From NCBI RefSeq assembly GCF_004341515.1, contig NZ_SLZF01000003.1:682001-746000 (forward strand): a DNA stretch of 64,000 bases, read 5' to 3'. Position numbers and translations under genes: made by a program. Below the pieces are notes generated by a model. The model was not told the origin of the DNA and did no database searches. It worked only from the letters and a program-made list of their open reading frames with translations. Shown here one piece after another: positions 1-8,231 of the stretch. The DNA is from Allobosea sp. BK604. GTDB lineage: Bacteria; Pseudomonadota; Alphaproteobacteria; Rhizobiales; Beijerinckiaceae. Position 1 is the stretch's first letter, and the number at the start of each line of letters is the position of its first letter.

Positions 1-358
1 AGCCGGTGGAGAAATCGACATCGTCGATATCCTTGGTGCGCGAGGGATAGCTCTGCGCGCCCTTGTAGCCGCGGAAATTCTCGAGCTTCTCGCGCGTCTG
101 CAGGCCCATCAGGTAGTTGATGGCGTGGAAGATCGGCGAGGCATGCGGCTTCACCGCCACCCGGTCCTGCGGCTTCAGCGCCGCCATGTAGAGCGCCGTC
201 ATGATCGTCGCCAGCGAGGCTGAGGACGCCTGGTGCCCGCCCACCTTCATCCCGTCCTCGTTCGAACGGATGTGGTTGGCATTGTGGATCGTCCAGGAGG
301 CGAGCCAGAGGATCTTCTTTTCCAGCTCGGCTAGGACCGGCAGGCGCGGATCGGACAT
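1..358 (-). CDS. Transketolase / PDH-E1-like ThDP enzyme, N-terminal part (truncated by window edge)
   Basis: Only the first ~119 codons are present; the gene continues past base 1. The protein starts MSDPRLPVLAELEKK, continues with WTIHNANHIR and then carries VGGHQASSASLATIMTALY, VAVKPHASPIFHAI and QSYPSRTKDIDDVDFSTG. These are N-terminal signatures of the long (~800 aa) rhizobial transketolase-like family that is related to the homodimeric pyruvate dehydrogenase E1 (AceE). The histidines in GGHQAS and KPHASP belong to the thiamine-diphosphate site in this fold. The gene is divergent from the Lrp/AsnC regulator at 536, which is the probable local regulator. The exact substrate (pyruvate, 2-oxoacid or ketose phosphate) cannot be decided from this fragment. 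Confidence 0.8.
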   Translation of the reverse strand, partial: MSDPRLPVLAELEKKILWLASWTIHNANHIRSNEDGMKVGGHQASSASLATIMTALYMAALKPQDRVAVKPHASPIFHAINYLMGLQTREKLENFRGYKGAQSYPSRTKDIDDVDFSTG

Positions 359-372
359 GGATTTTCTCCCCG

Positions 373-420
373 GAGCCTGTTCCGCAAAAGTGAGCGCCCT
401 TTCGCGGGAAGAACATGCTC
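373..420. repeat. Dispersed GAGC...GCTC palindromic repeat, diverged copy
   Basis: In the intergenic gap between the transketolase-like gene and the Lrp gene. It begins GAGCCTGTTCCGCAAAAGTG (373-392) and ends GAACATGCTC (411-420). A cleaner copy of the same element, in the other orientation, lies at 17965-18013. It falls inside the divergent promoter region, so it may be transcribed in a 5' leader. Confidence 0.6.
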
Positions 421-535
421 GACATATCGTTCCGCCGATCATGCATGGTTTTGCCGGCGATACCTGCCAAAGATCGGCGCGAGCGCTTCCACGCTTGGCG
501 ATTTTCGCTAATCTCGCGGTAGAAAGCGAGAGAAT

Positions 536-1015
536 ATGCCAGACCTCAAACTCGACGACATCGATCGCCGCATCGTCCAGGCTCTCCAGGCCGATGGCCG
601 GATGAGCAACCAGGACCTCGCCGAGAAAGTGGGCCTGTCGCCCTCGCCCTGCGCCCGCCGGGTGCGGCTCCTGGAGGATGCCGGCGTGATCGAGGGCTAT
701 GTCGCGGTGGTCAACCAGGACAAGCTCGGCCTGCCGGTCTCGGTCTTCGCCTCGATCAAGCTGGAACGCCAGCGCGAGGAGGAGCTCGACCGCTTCGCCA
801 CCGCCGTCTCGCGCTGGCCGGAAGTCGCCGATTGCTACCTGATGACCGGGCCGCGCGACTATCTGCTCCGCATCATCGTCGCCGATCTCGCCGCCTATGA
901 GCGCTTCCTCAAGGACAAGCTGACGCGGCTCGACAATATCGCCTCGATCGAGACCAGCTTCGCGCTCGGCAAGGTCAAGCGCTCCTTCGCCGTGCCGGTG
1001 ACGCTGGCGAAATAG
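536..1015 (+). CDS. Lrp/AsnC family transcriptional regulator
   Basis: A 159-aa protein of normal Lrp length. The N-terminus (residues ~3-60: DLKLDDIDRRIVQALQADG, then SNQDLAEKVGLSPSPCARRV) is the AsnC-type winged helix-turn-helix. The C-terminal half is the RAM/AsnC ligand-binding domain (VADCYLMTGPRDYLLRIIV, then the FALGKVKRS end). Such proteins form dimers to octamers and sense amino acids. It is divergent from the transketolase/E1-like gene across a 177-bp gap, so it probably regulates that gene and itself. The ATG at 536 follows a GAGAG stretch. The family call is firm; the effector is unknown. Confidence 0.93.
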   Translation: MPDLKLDDIDRRIVQALQADGRMSNQDLAEKVGLSPSPCARRVRLLEDAGVIEGYVAVVNQDKLGLPVSVFASIKLERQREEELDRFATAVSRWPEVADCYLMTGPRDYLLRIIVADLAAYERFLKDKLTRLDNIASIETSFALGKVKRSFAVPVTLAK

Positions 1016-1021
1016 CACCCG

Positions 1022-1116
1022 CCGTCATGCTCGGACTTGTCCTGAGCATCCGCGCCTTGAACAGCGCGCTTCAAGAATGAAGACGTGGATGGTCGGCACA
1101 AGGCCGACCATGACGG
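1022..1116. repeat. Mosaic inverted repeat (CCGTCATG ... CATGACGG)
   Basis: The outer arms CCGTCATG (1022-1029) and CATGACGG (1109-1116) bracket the element. The right half holds a stem GGTCGGC (1091-1097) / GCCGACC (1103-1109), and the left half reads GTCATGCTCGGACTTGTCC. Both halves recur at 58342-58462. It lies between the lrp and serine-hydrolase transcription units, where read-through from both sides converges, so it could also act as a bidirectional terminator. Confidence 0.6.
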
Positions 1117-1139
1117 AGAGAACCGAAAGAGCTACGCCT

Positions 1140-1487
1140 TCACCAGCCCCGCTGGCGCTTGATCATGTCCTTCTGGATCTCTTTCTGCTGCTTCCAGTAG
1201 GATTTCTGGTCCTGGCGCTGCATCTCTTGATAGTCGCGGATGCGTTCCTTGCGCGAGGTCGAGTTGCGGTAGTCGTTCCAGTCGTAATGGTCGTCATGGA
1301 CGAAATCGTCCTCGCCATCGTCGCGGAACAGGTCGCGCAGGATCGAGCGGGCCGGCTCGGCCATGGGCTCGGTCCGCAAGGGAAGCACGGGCGAGGCTGC
1401 GGTGGCCGAGCCGCGGAAGACGAGTACGGCGAGAAGGGCCAGTGTCAGGACCAGGCTGAGTCGAATCATGCTGTGAACGCTCGTCAT
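1140..1487 (-). CDS. Small secreted hypothetical protein
   Basis: A 115-aa protein with a hydrophobic signal-like N-terminus (MIRLSLVLTLALLAVLVF after a short leader, then an Ala-rich cleavage region). The mature part is highly charged, with an acidic stretch (DDGEDDFVHDDHYDWNDYR) and then a basic Gln/Lys-rich tail (QKSYWKQQKEIQKDMIKRQRGW). I do not recognise a domain. It starts 9 bp after the stop of the serine hydrolase gene, so the two are cotranscribed. The acidic-then-basic layout suggests an extended periplasmic or envelope-binding protein, but that is inference. Confidence 0.7.
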   Translation of the reverse strand: MTSVHSMIRLSLVLTLALLAVLVFRGSATAASPVLPLRTEPMAEPARSILRDLFRDDGEDDFVHDDHYDWNDYRNSTSRKERIRDYQEMQRQDQKSYWKQQKEIQKDMIKRQRGW

Positions 1488-1496
1488 CGGACCCTC

Positions 1497-3083
1497 CTAT
1501 TGCTCGGCTTGGCGGATGAAGAGATGCGGCAGCTCGGGGTTGATCCAGCGCAGCTGCGTGATCCGCCCGGCAAGGTCGCGCTCGAAGCGCATCTGGACGA
1601 AGGGCGTATCGCCGACGATCGCGACGATCTGCTCATAGCCACCGCTCGGCGAGAGCCGCGCCTGGAACAGATTCGGATCGTCCTTGTTCGCTTCGAGCAG
1701 CATGATCAGATCGGTTCGATCCAGCTTCGCCTGCAGCTTGCCGTCAACAGCCGAAACGGTCGCATCGCCCAGGACCGGCGAGACATAGGTGCCGGCAAAG
1801 GCGGCGGAGTTGGCCGGCATCGGTCCGACGACGAAACCCGCCTGCTCCTGCTTCTCCTGCTCGCGCTGCTTCTTCGACGAAGCGGCGGCCAGCGCGATAT
1901 TGTCGACCGCCGGATTGCCGAGCACGCGATCGTAGAACCACAGCCCCAGCGCATCGGCCAGGCTCGGTCCGCCGATATTGCTCAGGATCACGATGCCGGT
2001 CTTGGCGTCGGGCAGGAACCCGACATGGGCGCCGAAGCCCGATGTGCCGCCATTGTGCCAGATCGCGCGGCCGTGCGGCGTCGCCATCGCCAGCCAGCCG
2101 ACCGCATAGCTCATCCGCTCGTTGAGCGCGACGCGCGGCGTCCAGGTGACGTCAAGATTCTCCTCGGAGACGAGGACCTTCTCGGCGAACTGGCCGCGGC
2201 CGAGCTGCAGGCGCAGCCATTGCGCCATATCAGGCACGTTCGAGTTCAGCGCGCCCGCCGGCCCCAGCGCATAGGGAAAGGCGGCATGGAACGGGATCGG
2301 CACCGGCCTGTCGTCGAGCCTGTGCCCCGTGGCGTGGTTCGGCGCCTGCGCGATCGCCTCGGCCGTGCCCGTGGTCGCGCGCATGCCGAGCGGATCGAGC
2401 AAGGTCTTCCTGAGCGAATCGAACCAGGACGGCGCGCCATTGACTTTGGCGACGATCTCGCCGCCGGCCAGATGCGGAATATTGAGATAGCGGAAATCCG
2501 ACCGGAAGATACCGGTCTGCGGCGCGACGCGCATCGAGCGGAACAGCGTCTCCTTGTCGAAGCCGAGAAAGGCGAGCCCGTCATTGACATAGGGCGTCAG
2601 GCCGCTGCGCTGGGCCGCGATGTCGAGGATCCGGAAATCGCGCGAGATGAACGGGTCCGAGAGCTGGAAAGCCGGCAAAAGGTCACTGACATGGTCGGTC
2701 CAACTCAGCTTGCCGGCATCCACAGCCTGGGCCAGCGTCGTCGCGAAGAAGGCCTTGGTGGTCGAGCCGACCTGGAAGAGCGTCTCGGGCGTGACGGGAT
2801 CGGGCTTGCCGGCTTCCCTGACGCCAAAGCCCTTGCTGTAGATCAGCTTGTCATCGAAGACGATGCCGATGGCGACGCCGGGCACCGAGAGCGCGCTCAT
2901 GCCCGCAGCGACCTGCTTTTCGAGATCTGGCAGCAACGCCTCGATCGCGGCCTGTGTCGGCTGCTGCGCCATCACCGGCGGGGCGGCCAGCACGGCGGCC
3001 ACGGCAAGGCCGGCCGGCGCACAGAGCCGCGACATCTGGCGCAGCAGGTCATGACAATATCCACCGAACGAGATAGACGACAT
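1497..3083 (-). CDS. Class C beta-lactamase-fold serine hydrolase
   Basis: A 528-aa exported protein: signal region ending ...AAPPVMAQQ near residue 40, then a penicillin-binding-protein-like hydrolase domain. The nucleophile motif S-T-T-K is at ~107-110 (VGSTTKAFF), the second motif Y-L-N at ~199-201, and an HNGGTSG loop at ~343 corresponds to the third (KTG/HxG) motif. Residues beyond ~380 look like the beta-barrel tail common in this family (DUF3471-type). Such proteins are D-amino-acid peptidases, esterases or carboxypeptidases; true beta-lactamase activity is uncommon. The ATG at 3083 is chosen because GGAG lies 6 nt upstream; TTG at 3089 is the alternative. It is the first gene of a two-gene operon with the small secreted protein. 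Confidence 0.85.
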   Translation of the reverse strand: MSSISFGGYCHDLLRQMSRLCAPAGLAVAAVLAAPPVMAQQPTQAAIEALLPDLEKQVAAGMSALSVPGVAIGIVFDDKLIYSKGFGVREAGKPDPVTPETLFQVGSTTKAFFATTLAQAVDAGKLSWTDHVSDLLPAFQLSDPFISRDFRILDIAAQRSGLTPYVNDGLAFLGFDKETLFRSMRVAPQTGIFRSDFRYLNIPHLAGGEIVAKVNGAPSWFDSLRKTLLDPLGMRATTGTAEAIAQAPNHATGHRLDDRPVPIPFHAAFPYALGPAGALNSNVPDMAQWLRLQLGRGQFAEKVLVSEENLDVTWTPRVALNERMSYAVGWLAMATPHGRAIWHNGGTSGFGAHVGFLPDAKTGIVILSNIGGPSLADALGLWFYDRVLGNPAVDNIALAAASSKKQREQEKQEQAGFVVGPMPANSAAFAGTYVSPVLGDATVSAVDGKLQAKLDRTDLIMLLEANKDDPNLFQARLSPSGGYEQIVAIVGDTPFVQMRFERDLAGRITQLRWINPELPHLFIRQAEQ

Positions 3084-3391
3084 CGGCAACTCCGGAGCGG
3101 CAGGAACCGGGACATTATAGCCATGTAAGCTGCTAGGCTTGCTCGAAGCTTATCGCGCGCAGCATAGTCGAGGCCGCACGGGAATGAAGAGGCCCAACCG
3201 CCAAGACTTCGCCATCCCTAACGAACTCTTCCGAGATCAACCATCACACTCCAAGATGACGCGCGTATTATGCTGGGTGGGTCCGCGGCCGCATCTATGC
3301 GGCGGATCGATTTTGCTGGCTCCGCCACTCCCGCCAGATTCCGGCCATCGAATCGCGTAAAAGATCGGGCTCACGGCTTTGAACGGTCCGG
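3084..3391. other. Intergenic region, nothing recognised
   Basis: This 308-bp gap separates the divergent serine hydrolase operon and the triad starting at 3392. It must hold both promoters. A 73-codon open frame at 3139-3360 has no recognisable protein character or ribosome binding site and was not called. No clear repeat or operator was seen. Confidence 0.5.
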
Positions 3392-4000
3392 ATGCTTGGC
3401 TTTTCGCTGACTGCCCTTCGCCAGACGCTCTTCACCCGGCTTTCGGCCGGCATCGGCGGATTGCTGGCGCTCTGCCTGACGACGGTCCAGACGATCATCG
3501 CGGCCATGCCGCCGGATGCGTTGCCGAAGCTGCGCCCCGGCGAAACCATCGATGCCGGGCGCTGGCAGGTGGCGGTCCAGTCGGCCGTCGTCTCGACCCA
3601 GCCACGAGATGACGGCTATCGTCCGCCGCCGGGCATGAAGGCTCTCGCGGTCGATATCGACATCCTCAACCGCACCGCCGAGAGCAGCAATGTCTTCGGC
3701 CGGATCTTCACGATCGATCCGCCGATACCGGGCCTCAAGCCGGATCCCATCCACTATCTCATGCGCGATAGGACGATGCTCGCCGCGCTGCATCCCGGCC
3801 TGCCCGAACGCGTCCGCGTGATCTGGACCATGCCCAACCAGGCACCGATCCCGCCGAACCTGCGCCTGACCATCACGGCCGAGAGCTTCAAGCCGCGCGA
3901 CAACCTGCTCGCCGCGCCGGGCTGGTTCAACCCAAAGGTGATCGCGGCAATCTCCCTGCCCCTGCACGAGGAATGGGGTGGCGGCGGAGGGGCGCCTTGA
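3392..4000 (+). CDS. Exported/anchored hypothetical protein, first of a tandem triad
   Basis: A 202-aa protein. One hydrophobic segment near residues 18-38 (LSAGIGGLLALCLTTVQTIIAA) acts as signal or anchor. It is followed by a ~150-residue beta-rich domain beginning PGETIDAGRWQVAVQSAVV and containing MKALAVDIDILNRT and LHPGLPERVRVIWTMP. The layout resembles DUF4352-like immunoglobulin-type envelope domains, but I do not recognise a named family. The C-terminus ends in a Gly run (EEWGGGGGAP) that encodes the Shine-Dalgarno sequence for the next gene. Its stop overlaps the next start, so the three genes are translationally coupled. Confidence 0.75.
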   Translation: MLGFSLTALRQTLFTRLSAGIGGLLALCLTTVQTIIAAMPPDALPKLRPGETIDAGRWQVAVQSAVVSTQPRDDGYRPPPGMKALAVDIDILNRTAESSNVFGRIFTIDPPIPGLKPDPIHYLMRDRTMLAALHPGLPERVRVIWTMPNQAPIPPNLRLTITAESFKPRDNLLAAPGWFNPKVIAAISLPLHEEWGGGGGAP

Positions 4001-4563
4001 TCCGCCTCCTCACCCGGCTGGCAGGCATCGTGATCGCGGCCGCGCTGCTCTTCGCGATGCAACGGACGACGCCCGGCTATAGCGAGATCACCGGGCCGAT
4101 CCCCGTCTCGGGTGCGATGGGCCAGAGCATCGCCGCACGCGGCTTCAGCTTTCGGGCCGACAAGCTGATCCTCGCCGACCGCATTCGCTGGCGCGCCTAT
4201 GGCCGCGACATCGAGCGCGACAGTTCCGGCCTCTGGGCCGTCGTCGTCGCGGAAATGGAGGGGCGCCCGGCCTCGGTGACGGCGAACGGCGCGCTTTGGC
4301 GCAGCGCCTCCGGCCGGCGCTACACGCCGAGCCAGCGGCTCGCCACTGCGCCGCGCCAGCTCGGCGCCAACCGGCTGGAGCCGGGCTTGCCGCAGCGCGG
4401 CCTCCTGATCTTCGAGATCCCGCGGGAGGAGGCGGATGATGCGACGCTGCTCGTCTCGCTGATCCGCTGGCCGCGGCTCGATTCGGAAATCAGGATGCCG
4501 CTCGCGCGCGACCGGACGGAGAGCACCGACGTCCTCGACCTTGACGGGCTGTTCGATGGCTGA
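3997..4563 (+). CDS. Membrane-anchored hypothetical protein, second of the triad
   Basis: A 188-aa protein with an N-terminal membrane segment (LTRLAGIVIAAALLFAM) and an extracytoplasmic domain containing GLWAVVVAEMEG and LEPGLPQRGLLIFEIPREEA. The latter aligns by eye with LHPGLPERVRVIWTMP of the preceding protein, so the two are probably paralogues. The start is taken as TTG 3997, overlapping the upstream TGA, because GGAGG at 3986-3990 is ideally spaced. An in-frame ATG at 3973 has no spaced ribosome binding site. Function unknown; context suggests a complex with its two neighbours in the cell envelope. Confidence 0.72.
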   Translation: MIRLLTRLAGIVIAAALLFAMQRTTPGYSEITGPIPVSGAMGQSIAARGFSFRADKLILADRIRWRAYGRDIERDSSGLWAVVVAEMEGRPASVTANGALWRSASGRRYTPSQRLATAPRQLGANRLEPGLPQRGLLIFEIPREEADDATLLVSLIRWPRLDSEIRMPLARDRTESTDVLDLDGLFDG

Positions 4564-5128
4564 GCCGGGCGTGGCGATGCCGAATCCGGAGCAGCGACGC
4601 TTCCGGCGACGCTGCCTTTGGGCCCTCGTCCTCGTTCTGCCCGCCGCCTTCGCCCTGCGCGGCTGGGACAACGTGCTGGAATGGTGGCACGGCAAGGACC
4701 TGTTCGAGCGCCGCATCGCCATTGACGGGGTCGGCCAGCTCGGCGGGGCCGACTGGCGCCTTATCAGCCTGCAGCGCGTCGCCGAGCGACCTGACGGGGC
4801 CGCGATCGTGCTGGCCGAGCTCGAGGCGGTGGTACGTGAGCCCGAGGCGCTGGCGCGCTTGCCGTGCCGCATCGCCGCGACCGACGCTCAGGGCCGGCGC
4901 TGGTTGCCGAGCTTTCTGCCGCCCTCGCAGGTGAGCCGCCTGCCAGCCCTGCGAAACAGGCCGGCCTCCTCCTGTGGACCCGCCATTGCCCAAAAAGCCA
5001 GGTCCGGCACCGTGCTCGCCATCCGGGAGAGCTTTGTCGTGCCGCGAGACGCCTTCGAATCGCTCGCCATCACGATCAGCCTGCCGGCTGGGCGTCCGCA
5101 TTACCTTCGCTTTGCGCGGAATCCCTAA
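4556..5128 (+). CDS. Membrane-anchored hypothetical protein, third of the triad
   Basis: A 190-aa protein beginning MAEPGVAMPNPEQRRFRRR: a basic cytoplasmic head, one membrane segment (LWALVLVLPAAFAL), then an outside domain with ADWRLISLQRV, AAIVLAELEAVV and FESLAITISLP. The arrangement matches the two preceding proteins. The start ATG 4556 overlaps the stop of the previous gene. The 3' end overlaps the convergent membrane-protein gene by 53 bp (5076-5128), which is unusual and makes mutual antisense effects possible. No named family recognised. Confidence 0.7.
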   Translation: MAEPGVAMPNPEQRRFRRRCLWALVLVLPAAFALRGWDNVLEWWHGKDLFERRIAIDGVGQLGGADWRLISLQRVAERPDGAAIVLAELEAVVREPEALARLPCRIAATDAQGRRWLPSFLPPSQVSRLPALRNRPASSCGPAIAQKARSGTVLAIRESFVVPRDAFESLAITISLPAGRPHYLRFARNP

Positions 5129-6389
5129 CTTCTCCGTTTCGCGTCAGCCGCGCGCCGACAGCCTGTTCCATCACCGCGGCAAGCAGGCAGATCCGCAGCG
5201 CATCGACGACGATGCCACCGCGGATATCGCTCGGCCCTCCCAGCAGCAGCGCGATCGGGCTGGCGAGCGCCTGCCAGGTCGTCAGGTCATGCGGGCCGAT
5301 CAGGCGGCTGAGGCCGATCCAGGCCCAGGCGCCGCCCCAGCCGATCGCACGATAGAGCACGATCAGCCCGAGCAGCACGGGCAAGCTCGCCCCGAAGGCC
5401 AGCCGCACGCTGTTGACCACCGGCACATAGCGCGAGCGATAGCCGGAGACGAAGTGGTCGATGAAATCACGCAGGAAACGCGGCAGGGCGGAATAGCGCG
5501 ACAGCGCGCTGCTGATCCGCCGGTGCTTCGTCAGCGGCGCGGCCTCGCTCATGTCGCAGCCGTAGATCACGGCCGCCATCAGCAGCCAGACCAGCGGCAG
5601 CAGCGCATAGAGTAGCAGGCTCTGGGCGCTCGCGGCCAGCGGCGGCTCCGCCAACTCGACCGGCACGGGCGTGGCCGCCAAGGCTGTCGAGATCCACGAG
5701 GACAGCAGGTCGCGGGTGAAGATCAGGTAGGGTATCGGCCCGCCCGCCGCGAGCCAGGCCCAGGCCGCATCCTTCCAGCGCGACAGCACGTAGAGGCCGA
5801 CGAAGACCCAGTTGGCGTCGCAGATCACGATCACGAATTGCCCGATCGGTCGCGAGCCGCGCGCCCGCATCGCCTTGGCGAAGCGCCGCACCACCCAGGA
5901 CAGCGCGATCGAAGCGAAGAGCCATTGCGAATCCGGAATGTCGAGGATCACGGCGCGCTCGCCGAACGGGCGCATGTCGAGCGCCAGCAGCGAATATTCC
6001 CGCACCGTATCGCCCAGAAAGCCCCAGGCGGCGTAATAGGCGAAGAAGGGGATGATCGCGATGGCGATCAGTGCATAGACCGCGCGCGATCCGCCTTGCG
6101 GCATCGCGCCGGCCGAGGGCGCCGGGCCACCGCCCGGCTGCAGCGTCGCGACGGCCGGCATGTAGGGCCGCAGCGCCAGGAACATCAGCACGACGACGAC
6201 GAGCTTCGTCAGCACGACGAGCGAGAGCACCGCGAGGCCGGCGAGACCATTGACGAAGCCGGCCTGGACAGCAGCCGGCAGCAGGAGGTCGTTGGCGATC
6301 GCGCCGCAGGCCGCGATCAGCAGAAGCTGAGGCCAGCATTGCCGCCAGAGCCGCACGGCCAAGGCCAGGAGATCGTAGAGTTCACGCAT
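5076..6389 (-). CDS. Polytopic membrane protein of unknown function
   Basis: A 437-aa protein with roughly eight hydrophobic segments: for example LLLIAACGAIANDLLLPAAV, LAVLSLVVLTKLVVVVLMFL, VYALIAIAIIPFFAYYAAW, LLLYALLPLVWLLMAAVIYG and LPVLLGLIVLYRAIGW. A charged loop before the last third reads SEAAPLTKHRRISSALSRYSALPRFLRDFIDHFVSGYRSRY. I know no family with this profile. It converges on, and overlaps, the secreted triad at 3392-5128; together they may form an envelope module. The C-terminal tail is hydrophilic (RNGEVRDSAQSEGNADAQ) and is the part antisense to the third triad gene. Confidence 0.75.
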   Translation of the reverse strand: MRELYDLLALAVRLWRQCWPQLLLIAACGAIANDLLLPAAVQAGFVNGLAGLAVLSLVVLTKLVVVVLMFLALRPYMPAVATLQPGGGPAPSAGAMPQGGSRAVYALIAIAIIPFFAYYAAWGFLGDTVREYSLLALDMRPFGERAVILDIPDSQWLFASIALSWVVRRFAKAMRARGSRPIGQFVIVICDANWVFVGLYVLSRWKDAAWAWLAAGGPIPYLIFTRDLLSSWISTALAATPVPVELAEPPLAASAQSLLLYALLPLVWLLMAAVIYGCDMSEAAPLTKHRRISSALSRYSALPRFLRDFIDHFVSGYRSRYVPVVNSVRLAFGASLPVLLGLIVLYRAIGWGGAWAWIGLSRLIGPHDLTTWQALASPIALLLGGPSDIRGGIVVDALRICLLAAVMEQAVGARLTRNGEVRDSAQSEGNADAQPAG

Positions 6390-6450
6390 CCAGAGCTCGT
6401 CGAATCCGCGGCGATTATACCGATCCGGCCCGGATTGGCACCCGGCGCAA

Positions 6451-7218
6451 TCAATGCCCCGGCAGGAAGGCGACGCGCCCCTCTGTATCGCGCACCGTCT
6501 CGATCGCGACGCCGTAGAGCTCCGCCAGGCGCTCGGGGATCAGCAGCTCCGCCGCGCTGCCTGCGGCGATGGCCTGCCCGTTGCGGATCATCAGCACATG
6601 GTCGGCATAGCGCAGCGCCTGGTTCGGGTCGTGCGTGGTGAAGAGGATGCCGAGCCCCTCGGCCGCGAGCCTGGTGATCTCGACCATGACCTTGCCCTGG
6701 TTGCCGAAATCGAGGCTCGCCGTCGGCTCGTCGAGGATGATGTAGCGCGGCTCCTGCGCCAGCGCCCGTGCGATCAGCACAAGCTGGCGCTCGCCGCCCG
6801 AGATCTGCGTGTAGGGGCGCTGCGCGAGTCTGGCGACGCCGAGCCGCTCCAGCATCGCCATCGCGATCGCGCGGTCATGGGCGGAGGGCGCGGCGAAAAG
6901 GCCGCCATGCGCGGTCCGGCCCATCAGCACGACGGTGAAGACCGAGAAGGCGAAGGTTCCGGCATGGGCCTGCGGCACGTAGCCGAGCGCCCGGGCCCGC
7001 TCGGCCACGGAAAGCGCCGCGAGCGGAGCACCGTCGAGTGCAAGCTCCCCGCCTTGCGGCGGCAGCAGGCCGAGCAGGGTCTTGAGCAAGGTCGTCTTGC
7101 CGCTGCCGTTCGGCCCGAGCAGAGCGAGCACCTCGCCCGGCTTGAGCTCGAGCCCGATCTCGCGGCCGATCTGGCGCTCGGGATAGCCGTAGGACAGGCC
7201 GCATGCGCTCAGGCTCAC
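6451..7218 (-). CDS. FecE/BtuD-type ABC ATPase, last gene of Mo/W super-operon
   Basis: A 255-aa ATP-binding subunit of a metal-chelate (FecCD-type) importer. Walker A is LLGPNGSGKTTLL, the signature is QISGGERQLVLIARAL, Walker B is YIILDEPTASLD, and the switch histidine is in FTTHDPNQAL. GTG 7218 is the start because it overlaps the permease stop as GTGA and the domain begins immediately (SLSACGLSYGYPE). It works with the permease at 7215-8228 and the binding protein at 8232-9263. By operon context the substrate is probably molybdate or tungstate (MolBCA-like); siderophore or cobalamin uptake cannot be excluded. Confidence 0.9.
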   Translation of the reverse strand: MSLSACGLSYGYPERQIGREIGLELKPGEVLALLGPNGSGKTTLLKTLLGLLPPQGGELALDGAPLAALSVAERARALGYVPQAHAGTFAFSVFTVVLMGRTAHGGLFAAPSAHDRAIAMAMLERLGVARLAQRPYTQISGGERQLVLIARALAQEPRYIILDEPTASLDFGNQGKVMVEITRLAAEGLGILFTTHDPNQALRYADHVLMIRNGQAIAAGSAAELLIPERLAELYGVAIETVRDTEGRVAFLPGH

Positions 7219-8228
7219 GACCAGCCTCCGCGCGCCGAGGCCAGGAGCCAGATGAAGAAGGGCGTGCCGATCACCGCCGTCAGGATGCCGAGCGGCGTCT
7301 CGACCGGGCCGACGGTGCGCGCCAGCGTATCGATGATCAGCAGGTAGCCGCCGCCCAGGATCGCAGCGGTCGGCACCAGCCGGCCGAAATCCGGCCCGAC
7401 CAGGAAACGCGCCAGATGCGGCACCACGAGCCCGACCCAGCCGATGATCCCGGCCGCCGCCACGCTCGCCGCCGTCACCAGGGTCGCCGCCGCGACGATC
7501 GCAACCCGCAGCGGCCCGGTACTGAGCCCGAGCGCACGCGCTTCCTCCTCCGGCAGCGACATCGCATTCATGCGCCAGCGCAGCGCGACCAGCACCGCCG
7601 AGCCGAGCAGAACCGGACCGAGCAGCGGCACGAGATCGGGCTTCGCCGTGCCGGCAAGGCTGCCGAGCAGCCAGAAGGTCATGGCCGGAAGCTGGTTGTA
7701 GGGGTCGGCCCAATATTTCACGAGCCCGATCCCGGCGCCGAGCAACGAGCCCACGACGACGCCGGTCAGCACCAGGACCAGCACCGGATCGCCACGGCGA
7801 AGGCCGGAGCCGATCGCATAGACGGCCCCGACCGCGACCAGCCCGCCGGCGAAGGCTGCAAACTGGATGCCGATAATGCCAAGCGAGAAATAGATGCCGA
7901 TCACGGCGCCGAGCGCCGCGCCGGAGGAGGCGCCGAGGATATCGGGCGAGACCAGCGGGTTGCGGAACAGGCCCTGGAAGGCCGTACCCGCCACCGCCAG
8001 CGCCGCGCCGCAAAGCAGGGCCGCGATCACGCGCGGCCCGCGAATATTCCAGATCACCGTCTCGACCTGTGGCGGCAGGCCGGATGCCTGCCCGGTGAGG
8101 CCTGCCCAGATCAGTCGCCCGAGCTCACCGGGCCCGACCGGAAAGCGCCCGAGCCCGAAGGCGAGCAACACCGCCAGCGCCAGCAATCCGAAAGCGATCA
8201 GGTTTCCGCGCAGGGAGGATGGCGGCAA
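7215..8228 (-). CDS. FecCD-family ABC permease
   Basis: A 337-aa polytopic permease of the BtuC/FecCD family, typical length with about ten membrane helices. Family signatures include RGPRVIAALLCGAALAVAGT, FRNPLVSPDILGASSGAALG and GIIGWVGLVVPHLARFLVGP. The start lies 3 bp downstream of the binding-protein stop, and the end overlaps the ATPase start by 4 bp, so all three subunits are translated from one message. Haemophilus MolB is a member of this family that carries molybdate/tungstate, which fits the neighbouring Tup/ModA-like genes. The fold is certain; the substrate is inferred. Confidence 0.92.
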   Translation of the reverse strand: MPPSSLRGNLIAFGLLALAVLLAFGLGRFPVGPGELGRLIWAGLTGQASGLPPQVETVIWNIRGPRVIAALLCGAALAVAGTAFQGLFRNPLVSPDILGASSGAALGAVIGIYFSLGIIGIQFAAFAGGLVAVGAVYAIGSGLRRGDPVLVLVLTGVVVGSLLGAGIGLVKYWADPYNQLPAMTFWLLGSLAGTAKPDLVPLLGPVLLGSAVLVALRWRMNAMSLPEEEARALGLSTGPLRVAIVAAATLVTAASVAAAGIIGWVGLVVPHLARFLVGPDFGRLVPTAAILGGGYLLIIDTLARTVGPVETPLGILTAVIGTPFFIWLLASARGGWS

Positions 8229-8231
8229 GGC

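Noticed and set aside
1497..3083. Antibiotic-resistance beta-lactamase
   Set aside because: The SxxK, YxN and HxG motifs define the broad serine-hydrolase family; length and tail fit the peptidase/esterase branch, so no resistance claim is made.
1077..3128. 683-codon plus-strand frame opposite the serine hydrolase
   Set aside because: Arg/Ala/Gly-rich shadow of a gene with intact catalytic motifs on the other strand.
3139..3360. 73-codon frame in the gap upstream of the secreted triad
   Set aside because: No ribosome binding site, no hydrophobic or domain signal, and it lies in a probable promoter region.
7219..8013. Long N-terminal extension of the FecE-type ATPase through the permease gene
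   Set aside because: The extension is an out-of-frame reading of the permease; the ATPase domain begins right after GTG 7218.
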